From an uncultured Chloroflexota bacterium (GTDB lineage: Bacteria > Chloroflexota > UBA4733): a DNA stretch of 64,000 nucleotides. The stretch lies in NCBI GenBank assembly GCA_937967325.1, contig CALBSQ010000285.1:7910-71909 (forward strand), read 5' to 3'. Shown piece by piece: positions 16,239 to 25,137 of this stretch. Both the position numbers and the translations under genes were made by a program. The stretch's first letter is position 1. Each line of letters begins with the position of its first letter. Below the pieces are notes generated by a model. The model searched no databases and had not been told where the DNA came from. It saw nothing but the letters and a program-made list of their open reading frames with translations.

Positions 16239-17821
16239 CCGACCAGGGCGAGCCACCAAACCACGGGCTCCCCGCGGCGGCCAAGCACGAACACCAGGCT
16301 GATCCCCTCCCTCGCCGCGAGGTGGTGCGTGGCCGGGCCGGCAGCGGGTACGTCCGGCTGCGCATTCCTCGCGTGCTCCGGCTGCGCCGCGTACTGGGAG
16401 TGCCGGCGCTCTTCAGCTCCGGCTATGGCAACGTCGGGTCGTCGATCTACTACGCCCTCGGGGTCACGACGGTGTACGCGCTCGGCGCTGCGCCGGTCGC
16501 ATTGCTGATCGCCGGCGCCTTCTTTGTCTTCACGTGCCTGAGCTACACTGAAGGCACGGTGGCCGTTCCTGAGGCCGGTGGCGCGTCCAGCTTTGCGCGC
16601 CGCGGCTTCAACGAGATGGTCTCCTTTTTCACCGGCTGGATGACCATGCTCAGCTACACGGTCACGATCTCCATTTCGGCGTATGCTGCCGTCGGTTACA
16701 TGGCCGTGTTCTTCCCGCCACTCGGTACGAAGCCGCTTATTATCTTGGTGACGGCAGTCATCATCCTGCTCCTGATGCTGCTCAACTTCGTGGGCGTGCA
16801 GGAAGCGACATCGGTGTCGGTCGTGTTCGCGGTCATCGATCTGATCACGGAGACTATCGTCGTCATCGTCGGCTTCATCTTCCTGCTCAACATCTCGCTC
16901 ATCATCCACCAGATCCACCTGGGGGTCGCGCCCGCCTGGGGCAGCTTTGTCCGGTCGATCTCGGTGGCGATGGTGGCCTATACCGGGATCGAGACGGTCA
17001 GCAACGTCAGCGAGGAGGCGGTCGATCCGAGCCGGACGGTGCCGAGGGCCTATGCCTCCCTGATCTTTGCCGTGCTGATCCTCTTCGTCGGCATCTCGCT
17101 GGTCGCCTTGTCGGCGATGCCGATCACCTGCGGGGAGCACGGTCAGCTCCTCGCCACTGCCGGCCAGTGTCCCGCGGGCATGCTCCCGACGTCGGAACTG
17201 TCGACGACCTACCTCAACGACCCGGTAGCCGGCATCGCGGGCAAGCTGCCGGCGCCATACGACGCCATCCTAAAGCCAATGGTGGCCTTCCTGGCTGCCA
17301 CCATTCTGCTGATTGGCGCGAACGCCGGCGTGCTTGGAGTGTCGCGCCTGTCCTTTTCCATGGGCGCGCACTATCAGTTGCCTGGCGCGCTGTATCAGGT
17401 CAATCGTCGTTTCCGCACGCCGCACGTCACCATCATGGTGTTCGGCATCGTCGCCATCCTGCTCGTGCTGAACGGCGACGTCACGGACCTCTCCAACATC
17501 TATGCCTTTGCCGCGACCATGACGTTCACGATGGCGCATCTCGGCGTCATCGGTATTCGTATCAAAGACCCAGACGGAGAGCGCCCCTTCACGCTCCCGT
17601 TCAACGTCACGATCAAGGGACGGAAGATACCGATCATCTCGGTGATTGGCGGTGTCGGCACGTTCGTGATCTGGATCATCATCGCCTTCAATAACCGGTT
17701 CGGTCAGATTGTCGGCTTCCCCTGGATCGTAGGAGGGTTGGTGTTTTACGCCGTCTATCGCAAGCGGCTGGGCCTCTCGCTGACGAAAGTAGTGAAACGG
17801 CCGCCGCTGGAGACGATGTAG
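16235..17821 (+). CDS. APC-superfamily amino-acid permease
   Basis: A 528-residue transporter with about 12 membrane segments. It begins with a short cytosolic, proline/charged tail, then SSGYGNVGSSIYYALGV (helix 1 unwinding motif) and EGTVAVPEAGGASSFARRGF, a signature of the AA_permease_2 group. AYTGIETVSNVSEEAVDPSR lies in the helix 6-7 region. I take ATG 16235, which overlaps the Usp stop by 4 nt. The next gene, a KdpD-like kinase, starts in its stop codon (TAGTG). Coupling with Usp and a Kdp-type two-component system hints at a substrate tied to osmotic or K+ balance. The substrate itself is unknown. Confidence 0.88.
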   Translation: MTDQGEPPNHGLPAAAKHEHQADPLPRREVVRGRAGSGYVRLRIPRVLRLRRVLGVPALFSSGYGNVGSSIYYALGVTTVYALGAAPVALLIAGAFFVFTCLSYTEGTVAVPEAGGASSFARRGFNEMVSFFTGWMTMLSYTVTISISAYAAVGYMAVFFPPLGTKPLIILVTAVIILLLMLLNFVGVQEATSVSVVFAVIDLITETIVVIVGFIFLLNISLIIHQIHLGVAPAWGSFVRSISVAMVAYTGIETVSNVSEEAVDPSRTVPRAYASLIFAVLILFVGISLVALSAMPITCGEHGQLLATAGQCPAGMLPTSELSTTYLNDPVAGIAGKLPAPYDAILKPMVAFLAATILLIGANAGVLGVSRLSFSMGAHYQLPGALYQVNRRFRTPHVTIMVFGIVAILLVLNGDVTDLSNIYAFAATMTFTMAHLGVIGIRIKDPDGERPFTLPFNVTIKGRKIPIISVIGGVGTFVIWIIIAFNNRFGQIVGFPWIVGGLVFYAVYRKRLGLSLTKVVKRPPLETM

Positions 17822-19320
17822 TGGTTGCCGCGTCGTCGTCGCGACATCCTACCGACTGGCAACCGCTCGGCCACTCACGCCTCCTGCGACTGGTCGCTGC
17901 CCGGCGCTGGAAGGCGTTGGCTGGGTGGCTTGCCGCGCTCGCCGGGACGCTGGTGACCACCGCCATAATTGGGATCGTGTACCGGTGGGTCCGAGTCCCC
18001 AACATCTCGCTGCTCTACCTGTTCCCAGTGGTGGCAGTGGCGGGGACTTGGGGGCGTGGCCCGGCAATCGCGGCGGCAATCCTGGCCTTTCTGAGCTTCG
18101 ACTGGTTCTTCGTGCAGCCATTCCATACCTTTACCGTGGACGACCCGGCCGAATGGCTGGCGCTCGGCGTGTTCCTGCTGGCCGCCCTATACGCAGCCCA
18201 GCTCACCGCCGCGCTGCGCCAGCAAGCGCAAGAGGCTCGTCAGCGCGCCTGGGAGGCGACGTCGCTCCACACGCTGGCGTCGGCCCTGGCGGCGGCGCAT
18301 GATCTGCCGGAGCTGTTGAGTCTTGCTCGCGACGAGGCGATGGTGGCGTTCCGATGCGCCGATTGTGCGGTGCGGCTGGAAGATGGCGGACAAACGGCGA
18401 CCGGACCGTTCGACGTTGCATTGCCGCTGACAACTCCGCGCGGGGTCGTGGGCACGCTGTGGCTCACCGGGCCGTCAGGGCAAACGGCTGAGGACCGTGG
18501 CTCCGGCCACTTCTCGTCGGCATTCGCCGCTCAGATCGCCCTGGCCGTCGAGCGTGTACGCCTGCAGGAAGGGGCGACGCAAGCCGAGGTGTTGCGACGC
18601 ACCGATGCGCTGCGAGCCGCGTTGCTCTCGGCGGTGTCGCACGACTTGCGCACTCCCCTGACGGCGATGAAGGCGGCCGCCACGAGTCTCCTGCAGCACG
18701 ATGTCGCCTGGTCGGAGGAGGAGCGAGACGGCTTCGCCGTCAGCATCAATCGCGGGGTCGATCGCCTGAACCGCCTGGTCACGAACTTGCTGGACTTGTC
18801 GCGGATCGAAGCGGGCGCGCTCAAGCTCAACTGCGAGCCCTACCTATTGGCGGACCTCGTGCAAGAGGCGGTCGCTCAGACCGGCCCCCTGTTTTCGCCC
18901 GGTCTGGTGATGGTAGACCTGCATGTCGATGGGCCAGCGCTTCCCTGGGTGCGCGTCGACCCGATCTTGATCGAGCAAGTGCTCGTGAATCTGTTGGAGA
19001 ACGCCGCGAAGTACTCTCTCCCCGGCTCAGCGGTGACGATTCGAGCGTCGATCGGAGCCGACCAAGCCATCGTTCATGTGGAGGACCAAGGGCCGGGCAT
19101 CGATCCGTCCGAACTCGATCGCGTCTTCGAGCGCTTTTACCGCGTAGGCGGCCAGCGCCGCGTGTCGGGCGTTGGCATCGGCCTGGCGGTGTGCAAAGGC
19201 ATCGTGGAAGGGCATGGCGGGCGTATCTGGGCCACGAGCACGGTGGGAAGGGGATCGACATTCTCCTTTTCGGTACCCCTTGAACCGGAGGCCGACCATG
19301 GCTTCGATGGGGCAGACTGA
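17821..19320 (+). CDS. KdpD-like sensor kinase lacking the N-terminal KdpD and Usp domains
   Basis: The 499-residue protein matches the C-terminal half of KdpD. It has a DUF4118-type membrane block (about residues 33-130, with LYLFPVVAVAGTWGRGPAIA and FDWFFVQPFHTFTVDDPAEW) and a GAF-like domain (about 150-245). HisKA has the phospho-His in SAVSHDLRTPLTAMKAAA (about 273), and the HATPase shows LVNLLENAAKYS, DQGPGIDPSELDRVFERFYR and GVGIGLAVCKGIVEGHGG. Full KdpD has about 370 further N-terminal residues (ATP-binding KdpD domain and Usp domain) that are missing here. Separate Usp proteins are encoded on both sides. The GTG start overlaps the permease stop by 1 nt, and the stop overlaps the kdpE-like start by 1 nt. 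Confidence 0.9.
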   Translation: MVAASSSRHPTDWQPLGHSRLLRLVAARRWKALAGWLAALAGTLVTTAIIGIVYRWVRVPNISLLYLFPVVAVAGTWGRGPAIAAAILAFLSFDWFFVQPFHTFTVDDPAEWLALGVFLLAALYAAQLTAALRQQAQEARQRAWEATSLHTLASALAAAHDLPELLSLARDEAMVAFRCADCAVRLEDGGQTATGPFDVALPLTTPRGVVGTLWLTGPSGQTAEDRGSGHFSSAFAAQIALAVERVRLQEGATQAEVLRRTDALRAALLSAVSHDLRTPLTAMKAAATSLLQHDVAWSEEERDGFAVSINRGVDRLNRLVTNLLDLSRIEAGALKLNCEPYLLADLVQEAVAQTGPLFSPGLVMVDLHVDGPALPWVRVDPILIEQVLVNLLENAAKYSLPGSAVTIRASIGADQAIVHVEDQGPGIDPSELDRVFERFYRVGGQRRVSGVGIGLAVCKGIVEGHGGRIWATSTVGRGSTFSFSVPLEPEADHGFDGAD

Positions 19321-20018
19321 TGGCCGGCGCGCGATTGCTGCTCGTGGACGACGAACAGGAGATCCTTCGCTCGCTGACCACGAATCTGCGGGCGCACGGG
19401 TACGACGTCACCACTGCCGTAACCGGAGCGCAGGCGCTGGAGCGATGGAGCACGCGCCGGCCCGATGTCGTCTTTCTCGATCTGGGTCTGCCGGACATGG
19501 ATGGCCTGGAGGTACTCCGGTGGATGCGTGCTGAGGCAACCACGCCGATCGTCGTCATTTCCGCGCGCGACCAGGAGCGTGAGAAAGTGGTCGCGCTCGA
19601 TGCCGGCGCCGACGACTATCTGACCAAGCCGTTTGGTATGGATGAGCTGCTGGCCAGGTTACGGGTCGCCTTGCGGCACAGCGTGGCGCCGGCCGGCGGG
19701 CGCGGCACGACCGTGCAGCTTGGCACACTGACTATTGACGTGGATCGGCGCCAGGTGACGCGTGGGAGCGAGGAGATCCATCTCACGCCTACGGAGTACG
19801 AGATCCTCAAGGTGCTCGCGGCCAACGCCGGGAGGGTGGTCACGCGAAGCCGGCTGATCTCGGCCGTTTGGGGCGGGGCGTATGCCGAAGCCGCGCACAC
19901 GCTGCACGTCCACGTGGCGGCGCTCCGGCGCAAAATAGAGTCGGACCCGGCAGACCGCCTGATCCGAACGGAGACCGGAGTGGGCTATCGCCTGTACGTC
20001 GACGCTCCCACTTCTTGA
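19320..20018 (+). CDS. KdpE-like OmpR-family response regulator
   Basis: A 232-residue regulator. The receiver has the acidic pair in LLVDDEQEILRSL, phosphoacceptor Asp in VVFLDLGLPDMDGLEVL, Thr/Ser in VVISARDQEREKV and Lys in DDYLTKPFGMDELLARL. The winged helix is PhoB-type (LTPTEYEILKVLAANAGRVV, LHVHVAALRRKIE, TETGVGYRL). It overlaps the kinase gene by 1 nt and is certainly its partner. In KdpDE systems this protein activates K+ uptake genes. Here the nearest candidate target is the downstream Usp and KimA-like transporter pair; no kdpFABC genes are in the window. Confidence 0.93.
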   Translation: MAGARLLLVDDEQEILRSLTTNLRAHGYDVTTAVTGAQALERWSTRRPDVVFLDLGLPDMDGLEVLRWMRAEATTPIVVISARDQEREKVVALDAGADDYLTKPFGMDELLARLRVALRHSVAPAGGRGTTVQLGTLTIDVDRRQVTRGSEEIHLTPTEYEILKVLAANAGRVVTRSRLISAVWGGAYAEAAHTLHVHVAALRRKIESDPADRLIRTETGVGYRLYVDAPTS

Positions 20019-20133
20019 GAGAATCTTGATGGGTTTCATCCGTTTCATGACTTTGTCTTAAGGCCCTTCCCCCTAGACTCGATAGTCTGGGCGGCGATAT
20101 CCGAGCGTCGCCGAGGGATGGGATGGCCAGAGG

Positions 20134-20586
20134 ATGCTGCCGGTCGTTCTCGTGCCCTTCGATGGGCAAGCGTCTTCGGTAGAATGTCTGCGCGCGGCAT
20201 GTTGCACCGCTCAGGTGGCCAAGGGAAGTGTGCTGGCATTGCATGTGCTGCGTATCCCTCGGCAACTGCCGTTGAGCGCTGAGCTGCCGAGCCTGCTTAG
20301 CGACGCCGCCGAGACTCGAGCCTTGGCTGAGCGCGTTGGCAAAGAGGAGCAGGTGACGGTCTGGACGCTGACGGTCCAGGCGAGAGAAGTGGCTCGCTCC
20401 ATTGTCGACGTGGCCGAAGAAGTCGGCGCCAGCTCTATTCTGCTGGGTGTGCCGAGAGGCCGGTGGCTGTTGCCCTGGTCGCTCGGGGCGCGGGTGCTGC
20501 GGCTGGCCAGGTGTCCGGTGCAACTTTGGTCATGGCCGGAAGCTCCGATCGCGGCCAGACAGGCCGTTTCCACTCTTTCCACCTGA
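20134..20586 (+). CDS. Second stand-alone universal stress protein
   Basis: A 150-residue Usp-fold protein: VVLVPFDGQASSVECLRAAC, ALHVLRIPRQLPLSAELPSL, SIVDVAEEVGASSILLGVPR, then a final strand CPVQLW. It is a paralogue of the Usp at 15771, sharing the (V/I)PRxLPLxAEL motif. The nucleotide loop (GVPRGRWLLPWSLGARVL) again lacks the canonical G-S/T, so ATP binding may be lost. It lies 115 nt after the kdpE-like gene and 81 nt before the KimA-like gene on the same strand. Proposed role: a soluble regulator of the adjacent transporter or of the truncated KdpD. This is inference. Confidence 0.85.
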   Translation: MLPVVLVPFDGQASSVECLRAACCTAQVAKGSVLALHVLRIPRQLPLSAELPSLLSDAAETRALAERVGKEEQVTVWTLTVQAREVARSIVDVAEEVGASSILLGVPRGRWLLPWSLGARVLRLARCPVQLWSWPEAPIAARQAVSTLST

Positions 20587-20667
20587 ATTGGAAATCCTAC
20601 TCGGCACATTACCGACCGGCCGGTGCGGCCTATGGCCTGAGCGCCTCGCAGCTATTCGCGGAGAAGT

Positions 20668-22923
20668 GTGAGCCCCTTGACCGACCCTGAGCGGCCGGCG
20701 CCCGCGGTCGACGACCCGGAGAACGAATCGCATGATCTGACCAGATCTCCGATTCTGCCGGATGTGTCACGTCTGGACCCGGACGAGTTGCGGCTGCTGC
20801 GGGAGAGCGGTCGGCGGTGGGCGGCGCTCACCCCGCCACTGTCGGGGGAGGATGCTCAGCGGGCTGATCCCACGGTCCGGGAAATGGTGGCGCGGTCGGG
20901 CGGAGGCTTCTACGTTCGTGTGCGCCGATCGCTGCAGTTCCAGGATGTCGGCCCTGGGGTGGTGCGGGCAACGCGCCTGGCGTCGGAGCCTCGGGGTGGC
21001 GTTGGGCGCGGCTTGACTGCCCTCAAACACTTCATTGTCGGTGACCCGCTGGCATTGGAGAGTTACGTCCACGAACGCCTGACCAAGTTAAAAGCGCTGG
21101 CCGTCCTCTCATCCGACGCCATCTCCTCGGTGGCCTATGCCACCGAGGCCATCTTGTTGATCCTGATCGCCGCCGGAACGGTCACCTTTCGGTTGTCCCT
21201 GCCTATCGGGGCCGCCATCATCCTGCTCATGGTAATCGTCGGCGCTTCCTACCGGCAGACCATCATGGCCTACCCCAAAGGCGGCGGCAGCTACATCGTC
21301 GCCCGCGACAATCTTGGCGACGTTCCGGGGCTTACGGCGGCCGCCGCGCTCATGACCGACTACACGCTCACCGTGGCGGTGAGCGTCGCTTCCGGCGTGT
21401 CGGCGATCATTGCCTCGTTCCCGGAGCTCGCCCGCTACCGCATCCCTTTCGGTGTCCTCTGCATCGCCGTCATTTTCCTAGGCAACCTGCGTGGCATCCG
21501 TGAGGCCGGCACCTTATTCGCCATACCTACCTATGCCTTTATTATCGGGATGTATGCCTTGATTGCCGGAGGATTCTGGCTGTTCTTCATTGGCAAGGCG
21601 CCAATAGCCCAATATCCAGCGGCGCCCATCACGGAGGGCGTCGGCGTCTTCCTCATTCTGCGTGCCTTCTCCAACGGCTGCTCGGCGATGACCGGTACAG
21701 AGGCGATTTCCGACGGCGTGCCGGCCTTTCGCAAGCCGGAGTGGCAGAATGCGCGCACAACGCTTACCTGGATGGTCGCCATCTTGGCAACCATATACGC
21801 TGGCGTCACTGTCCTCGCCCACCTTTACCAGATCATGCCCGATCCCACCGGCAACAATCCCTTGCTCTCGCGGCTCAACGCGGCGGTGTTCGGGGCAAGT
21901 CCGGCGTTCTACTTCGTCCAGTTTGCCACGTTCCTCATTCTCGTCTTGGCCGCGAATACCGCCTTCTCTGACTTTCCCCGGCTGCTTTTCTTCCTGGCAC
22001 GCGACGACTTCGCGCCTCGCGTCTTTCGCCGCGTCGGAGACCGGCTAGCCTTTTCCAACGGCATCATTACGTTGGCCGTACTGGCCAGCATCCTCTACGT
22101 GGCCCTCAACGGGCAGGTGGACGCGCTGCTGCCGCTCTACACCATAGGTGTCTTTGCCTCCTTTACCCTGTCGCAGTCGGGAATGGTCCGGCGCTGGTAT
22201 CGGCGACGGCGCGCCGGTAATCGCAACGGAGACCGGTGGGAAGCCGAGCCGAGCTGGCGCAGGCGCGCCCTTATGAATGGGGTCGGCGCCGGGGCGACTT
22301 TCCTCGTCATGGTCATCGCGGCGGTTACCAAGTTCGCCGACGGAGCCTGGTTCGTCCTGGTGCTCATCCCGTCCCTCATCGCGCTGTTCCTTCTCATCCA
22401 CTTGCACTACCGTCGGGCTGAGGCAGATCTGCGTCTAGCAGTACCGGTGGCGCCCGAAGACATCAAACACACCGTGCTCTGCCCAATTTCCGATCTGAAC
22501 CGGCCGGCGCTGCGAGCCCTCGCCTACGCGCGGTCGCTGAGCCCCCACGTGATCGCCGTCCACATCAGCCAGGACCCTGAGGACGTGCAGCGGATGCAGG
22601 CCAAATGGCGTGCCTGGGGCCAATTTGTGCCCTTGGAGATCATCGAATCGCCCTATCGCGGGGTCGTGTTGCCGACCGTCGCCTACATCGACGCGCTGCG
22701 AGAAAAGCGACCTAACGACACGATCACGGTGGTGCTCCCGGAGTTCGTCCCGGCGCATTGGTGGGAGGGCGTGCTGCACAACCAGACCGCGCTTCGCCTC
22801 AAGCGGCACCTGCTCTACCGGCCCGGGGTCGTCGTGACCAACGTCCCGTACCATCAGAGACGAGGCAGACAAGGAGGGCCTCAGGCCGACGCGGGCGCGC
22901 CGGTGGGTATGGCGCAGCCGTAA
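20668..22923 (+). CDS. KimA-like (YdaO-type) K+ transporter with N-terminal extension
   Basis: The 751-residue protein aligns along most of its length with Bacillus KimA as I remember it. After HFIVGDPL come LTKLKALAVLSSDAISSVAY, YPKGGGSYIVARDNLGDVPG, AFSNGCSAMTGTEAISDGVP and AANTAFSDFPRLLFFLARDD. A C-terminal cytosolic domain follows (HTVLCPISDLNRPALRALAY, VLPEFVPAHWWEGVLHNQTA) that in KimA binds c-di-AMP. It would import K+ with H+. Residues 1 to about 110 are an extra soluble extension not found in KimA. It starts at GTG 20668 with GGAG upstream. The Kdp-type two-component genes and Usp genes next to it support a K+ role. Confidence 0.88.
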   Translation: MSPLTDPERPAPAVDDPENESHDLTRSPILPDVSRLDPDELRLLRESGRRWAALTPPLSGEDAQRADPTVREMVARSGGGFYVRVRRSLQFQDVGPGVVRATRLASEPRGGVGRGLTALKHFIVGDPLALESYVHERLTKLKALAVLSSDAISSVAYATEAILLILIAAGTVTFRLSLPIGAAIILLMVIVGASYRQTIMAYPKGGGSYIVARDNLGDVPGLTAAAALMTDYTLTVAVSVASGVSAIIASFPELARYRIPFGVLCIAVIFLGNLRGIREAGTLFAIPTYAFIIGMYALIAGGFWLFFIGKAPIAQYPAAPITEGVGVFLILRAFSNGCSAMTGTEAISDGVPAFRKPEWQNARTTLTWMVAILATIYAGVTVLAHLYQIMPDPTGNNPLLSRLNAAVFGASPAFYFVQFATFLILVLAANTAFSDFPRLLFFLARDDFAPRVFRRVGDRLAFSNGIITLAVLASILYVALNGQVDALLPLYTIGVFASFTLSQSGMVRRWYRRRRAGNRNGDRWEAEPSWRRRALMNGVGAGATFLVMVIAAVTKFADGAWFVLVLIPSLIALFLLIHLHYRRAEADLRLAVPVAPEDIKHTVLCPISDLNRPALRALAYARSLSPHVIAVHISQDPEDVQRMQAKWRAWGQFVPLEIIESPYRGVVLPTVAYIDALREKRPNDTITVVLPEFVPAHWWEGVLHNQTALRLKRHLLYRPGVVVTNVPYHQRRGRQGGPQADAGAPVGMAQP

Positions 22924-23116
22924 CCTTCGTCGTGATCAGTCGGCGAGCTTCGAAGGCCCTGCCGTCTCCGAGCGAGACGATGGCTTGAAATGCCCTGGTC
23001 GCCGCGGATACTCATTGCCGGCTTTGCGGTGGCGTTGCCGTGCGCGTACCATGTTGAAGTCAGGGGCGAGGACATCTGCGCGGTGGAAAAGAAGGGAGGG
23101 GAGAGTCCTGGAGCGG

Positions 23117-23674
23117 GTGAAGGAATATCTCGCCGGGATCGCCGCGTTGATCCCTCAATTGCCTGCTGAAAGCGTACACGAGGTCGCCGTAGCCTTGCGC
23201 GGCATCTACGTCGCGGATGGAACCATCTTTGTTTGCGGCAACGGCGGCAGTGCCGCGACCGCGTCCCATTTCGCGCTCGATCTGTCCAAAGGTACGCGGC
23301 GTGAAACGCCCGGCCGGCGGGTACGCGCCATCGCGCTCACCGACAGCGTTCCGTCGCTCACCGCCTGGGGCAACGACACGGCCTATGCCGACGTGTTCCG
23401 GGAGCAGCTTGCCGCCTGGTACCGAAAGGGCGATTGCCTAGTCGCCATCTCCGGTAGTGGGAACTCTCCCAACGTCTTGCGCGCGGTCGAGCTGGTGAAC
23501 AGTCAAGGGGGGGTCACTTGCGCACTCACGGGTTACCAAGGTGGCACGCTCGCCTCAATGGCAACCCACAGCGTCATCGTCCCGTCAGACGACCTGGAGA
23601 GGATCGAGGATTGCCACATGATCCTCTGCCACCTCTACACGGCGTATCTGCGCTCGGAACTGGCGCGGATGTGA
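23117..23674 (+). CDS. SIS-domain sugar-phosphate isomerase (GmhA/DiaA type)
   Basis: A 185-residue single SIS domain. Phosphosugar-binding motifs are FVCGNGGSAATASHFALDL and LVAISGSGNSPNVLRAVEL, with a helical N-terminus (VKEYLAGIAALIPQLPAESV) and C-terminal IEDCHMILCHLYTAYLRSEL. This is the layout of phosphoheptose isomerase and DiaA-like proteins. The start is unsure: GTG 23117 begins the conserved part, AAGGGAGGGGAGAG lies 12 nt before it, and an ATG at 23051 is possible. Its stop overlaps the start of the ROK kinase gene (GTGA), so both probably handle one phosphosugar. The exact substrate is unknown. Confidence 0.85.
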   Translation: MKEYLAGIAALIPQLPAESVHEVAVALRGIYVADGTIFVCGNGGSAATASHFALDLSKGTRRETPGRRVRAIALTDSVPSLTAWGNDTAYADVFREQLAAWYRKGDCLVAISGSGNSPNVLRAVELVNSQGGVTCALTGYQGGTLASMATHSVIVPSDDLERIEDCHMILCHLYTAYLRSELARM

Positions 23675-24648
23675 TCACGGGAAGTCGTTCACTGGTGCTC
23701 GGTCTGGATTTTGGCGGTACCAAGGTGGCCGCCGGCCTGGTCGCGAGCGATGGCGGCAAAGTGCAGGCGGCGTTGCGGCAGCCCACCGATAGTGCGGGCG
23801 GCGCCGAAGCTGCGCTCGACCAAATGTTGGGGATGGCTAGCCGGCTGCTCCCCGAGGCGACGGCGCCGGTAGCCGGCGTCGGCATCAACTTCGGCGGGCC
23901 GGTCGATGCGGTGAATGGTGTCGTGCTCAAGTCGCACCATCTGTCCGGGTGGGATGGCTTTCACCTGGCCGGGCGCATCGCAGCCCGGTTGCAAATGACC
24001 GCCGTATTGGAAAACGATGCCAACGGCCAGGCGCTGGCGGAATGGCGATTTGGGGCGGGCCGGGGCGCCCGCGACGTCGCGTACCTCAATCTAGGCACCG
24101 GGATCGGCGGCGGTATCGTCCGCGACGGCCGCCTTTACCGTGGCGCCCACGGGTTAGCCGGGGAGCTTGGCCATCTGGTGATCCGCCCCGACGGACCGCG
24201 CTGCACCTGTGGGCGTCGCGGCTGCCTGGAGGCGCTCTGCGCGGGGCCGGCCATGGGCCGCCGTGCGCGCGAGCTGCTCGCGACGCTCGATCCGGAGGAG
24301 CGGCAGACGACAGCGCTCGTCCGGCGGGCGGGGGCCTGGGGGGACGTCACCGGCAAGGAGCTGACCGCGGAAGCCGCGGAAGGCGACGCGTTGGCACTGC
24401 AAATCCTGGATGCCGTGCTCGCCGACCTGGCTATTGGCCTGGTCGACGTCTACAACGCGTTCGATCCCGACCTCATCGTACTTGGCGGCGGCGCGGCCGA
24501 CCTCTCCCCCGACCTGTTTGCTCGCCTGCGTCGCCACGTCCTCGCGCGCTGTCTGCCAGGTACCGAACAGTACCTCCGCGTCGAGCCTGCCGCGCTGGGC
24601 GCCGACGCCGGCATCCTTGGAGGCGCCGCCGCGTTCCTCGACCGATGA
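23671..24648 (+). CDS. ROK-family sugar kinase
   Basis: A 325-residue ROK kinase. The phosphate-1 motif is LGLDFGGTKVAAGLV, the sugar-binding loop has VLENDANGQALAEW, the catalytic region is LGTGIGGGIVRDGRL, and the zinc motif is intact (GELGHLVIRP ... CTCGRRGCLEAL). The adenosine motif IVLGGGAADLSP is near the C-terminus. These features indicate glucokinase or N-acetyl-hexosamine kinase-like activity. GTG 23671 overlaps the SIS gene stop by 4 nt, and the stop overlaps the yraN start (ATGA). Phosphorylation of a hexose whose phosphate is isomerised by the SIS protein is a reasonable inference. Confidence 0.92.
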   Translation: MITGSRSLVLGLDFGGTKVAAGLVASDGGKVQAALRQPTDSAGGAEAALDQMLGMASRLLPEATAPVAGVGINFGGPVDAVNGVVLKSHHLSGWDGFHLAGRIAARLQMTAVLENDANGQALAEWRFGAGRGARDVAYLNLGTGIGGGIVRDGRLYRGAHGLAGELGHLVIRPDGPRCTCGRRGCLEALCAGPAMGRRARELLATLDPEERQTTALVRRAGAWGDVTGKELTAEAAEGDALALQILDAVLADLAIGLVDVYNAFDPDLIVLGGGAADLSPDLFARLRRHVLARCLPGTEQYLRVEPAALGADAGILGGAAAFLDR

Positions 24649-25028
24649 GCGAGGTTCCCCGTCAGGTGGACCGCCAGCAGCGCGGCCGGGCCGGAGAGGA
24701 CGCGGCGGTGGCCGTGCTGCAGCGGGCCGGCTACACCGTGCTGGAGCGCAACGTCCGCTGCGGCCGGGTCGAGCTGGACATTGTGGCAAGGGACGCAACC
24801 GGCCTCGCCTTCGTCGAGGTCAAGGCGCGCTGGAGCGATGTCTACGGCCGGCCGGAGGAGGCGATCACGCCAACGAAGCGACATAATCTGATTCGAGCCG
24901 CTTTGTGGTACCTGCGTGAACGGGACCTTGATGGCCAGCCCTGGCGGATCGACGTGCTGGCGTTGCGCCTCTCTGGGAGCCGGCTGCTCAGCTACGAGCT
25001 GTTTCGCGACGCAGTGGAGGATGAGTAA
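24645..25028 (+). CDS. YraN/UPF0102 family nuclease-fold protein
   Basis: A 127-residue protein with the family's restriction-endonuclease-like core: RGRAGEDAAVAVLQRAGYTV, LERNVRCGRVELDIVARD and LAFVEVKARWSDVYGRPEEA, i.e. the E..D..ExK pattern. ITPTKRHNLIRAALWYLRER follows. The family is widely conserved and often sits near rnhB or processing genes. Its in-vivo role is unsettled, though a nuclease or DNA-uptake function has been proposed. It is coupled to the ROK kinase by an ATGA overlap. Confidence 0.9.
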   Translation: MSEVPRQVDRQQRGRAGEDAAVAVLQRAGYTVLERNVRCGRVELDIVARDATGLAFVEVKARWSDVYGRPEEAITPTKRHNLIRAALWYLRERDLDGQPWRIDVLALRLSGSRLLSYELFRDAVEDE

Positions 25029-25100
25029 TCAGCAGTGAGGTTTGGCGTTGACGAGGCCGTGGCACGGCCGCATTGGGCTTCCGAACGATGAGATGGGTTG

Positions 25101-25106
25101 TATAAT
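25101..25106 (+). promoter_or_regulatory. -10 element of the antitoxin gene
   Basis: A consensus TATAAT lies 31 nt before the TTG start, followed by the imperfect dyad TCTGATTAGA (25107-25116). Phd/YefM antitoxins usually repress their own promoter by binding dyads at this place. The -35 is weak (TTCCGA at 25079-25084). Confidence 0.5.
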
Positions 25107-25137
25107 CTGATTAGATCCATTCGGAAGGGAGGCGGAG

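Noticed and set aside
16187..17140. 317-codon minus-strand frame
   Set aside because: It is antisense to a convincing 12-helix permease and is charged, His/Asp/Arg-rich without any domain.
20019..20133. Possible c-di-AMP (ydaO) riboswitch before the Usp-KimA pair
   Set aside because: The K+ context made it worth a look, but the gap is short and I could not find the conserved core or paired stems of that riboswitch.
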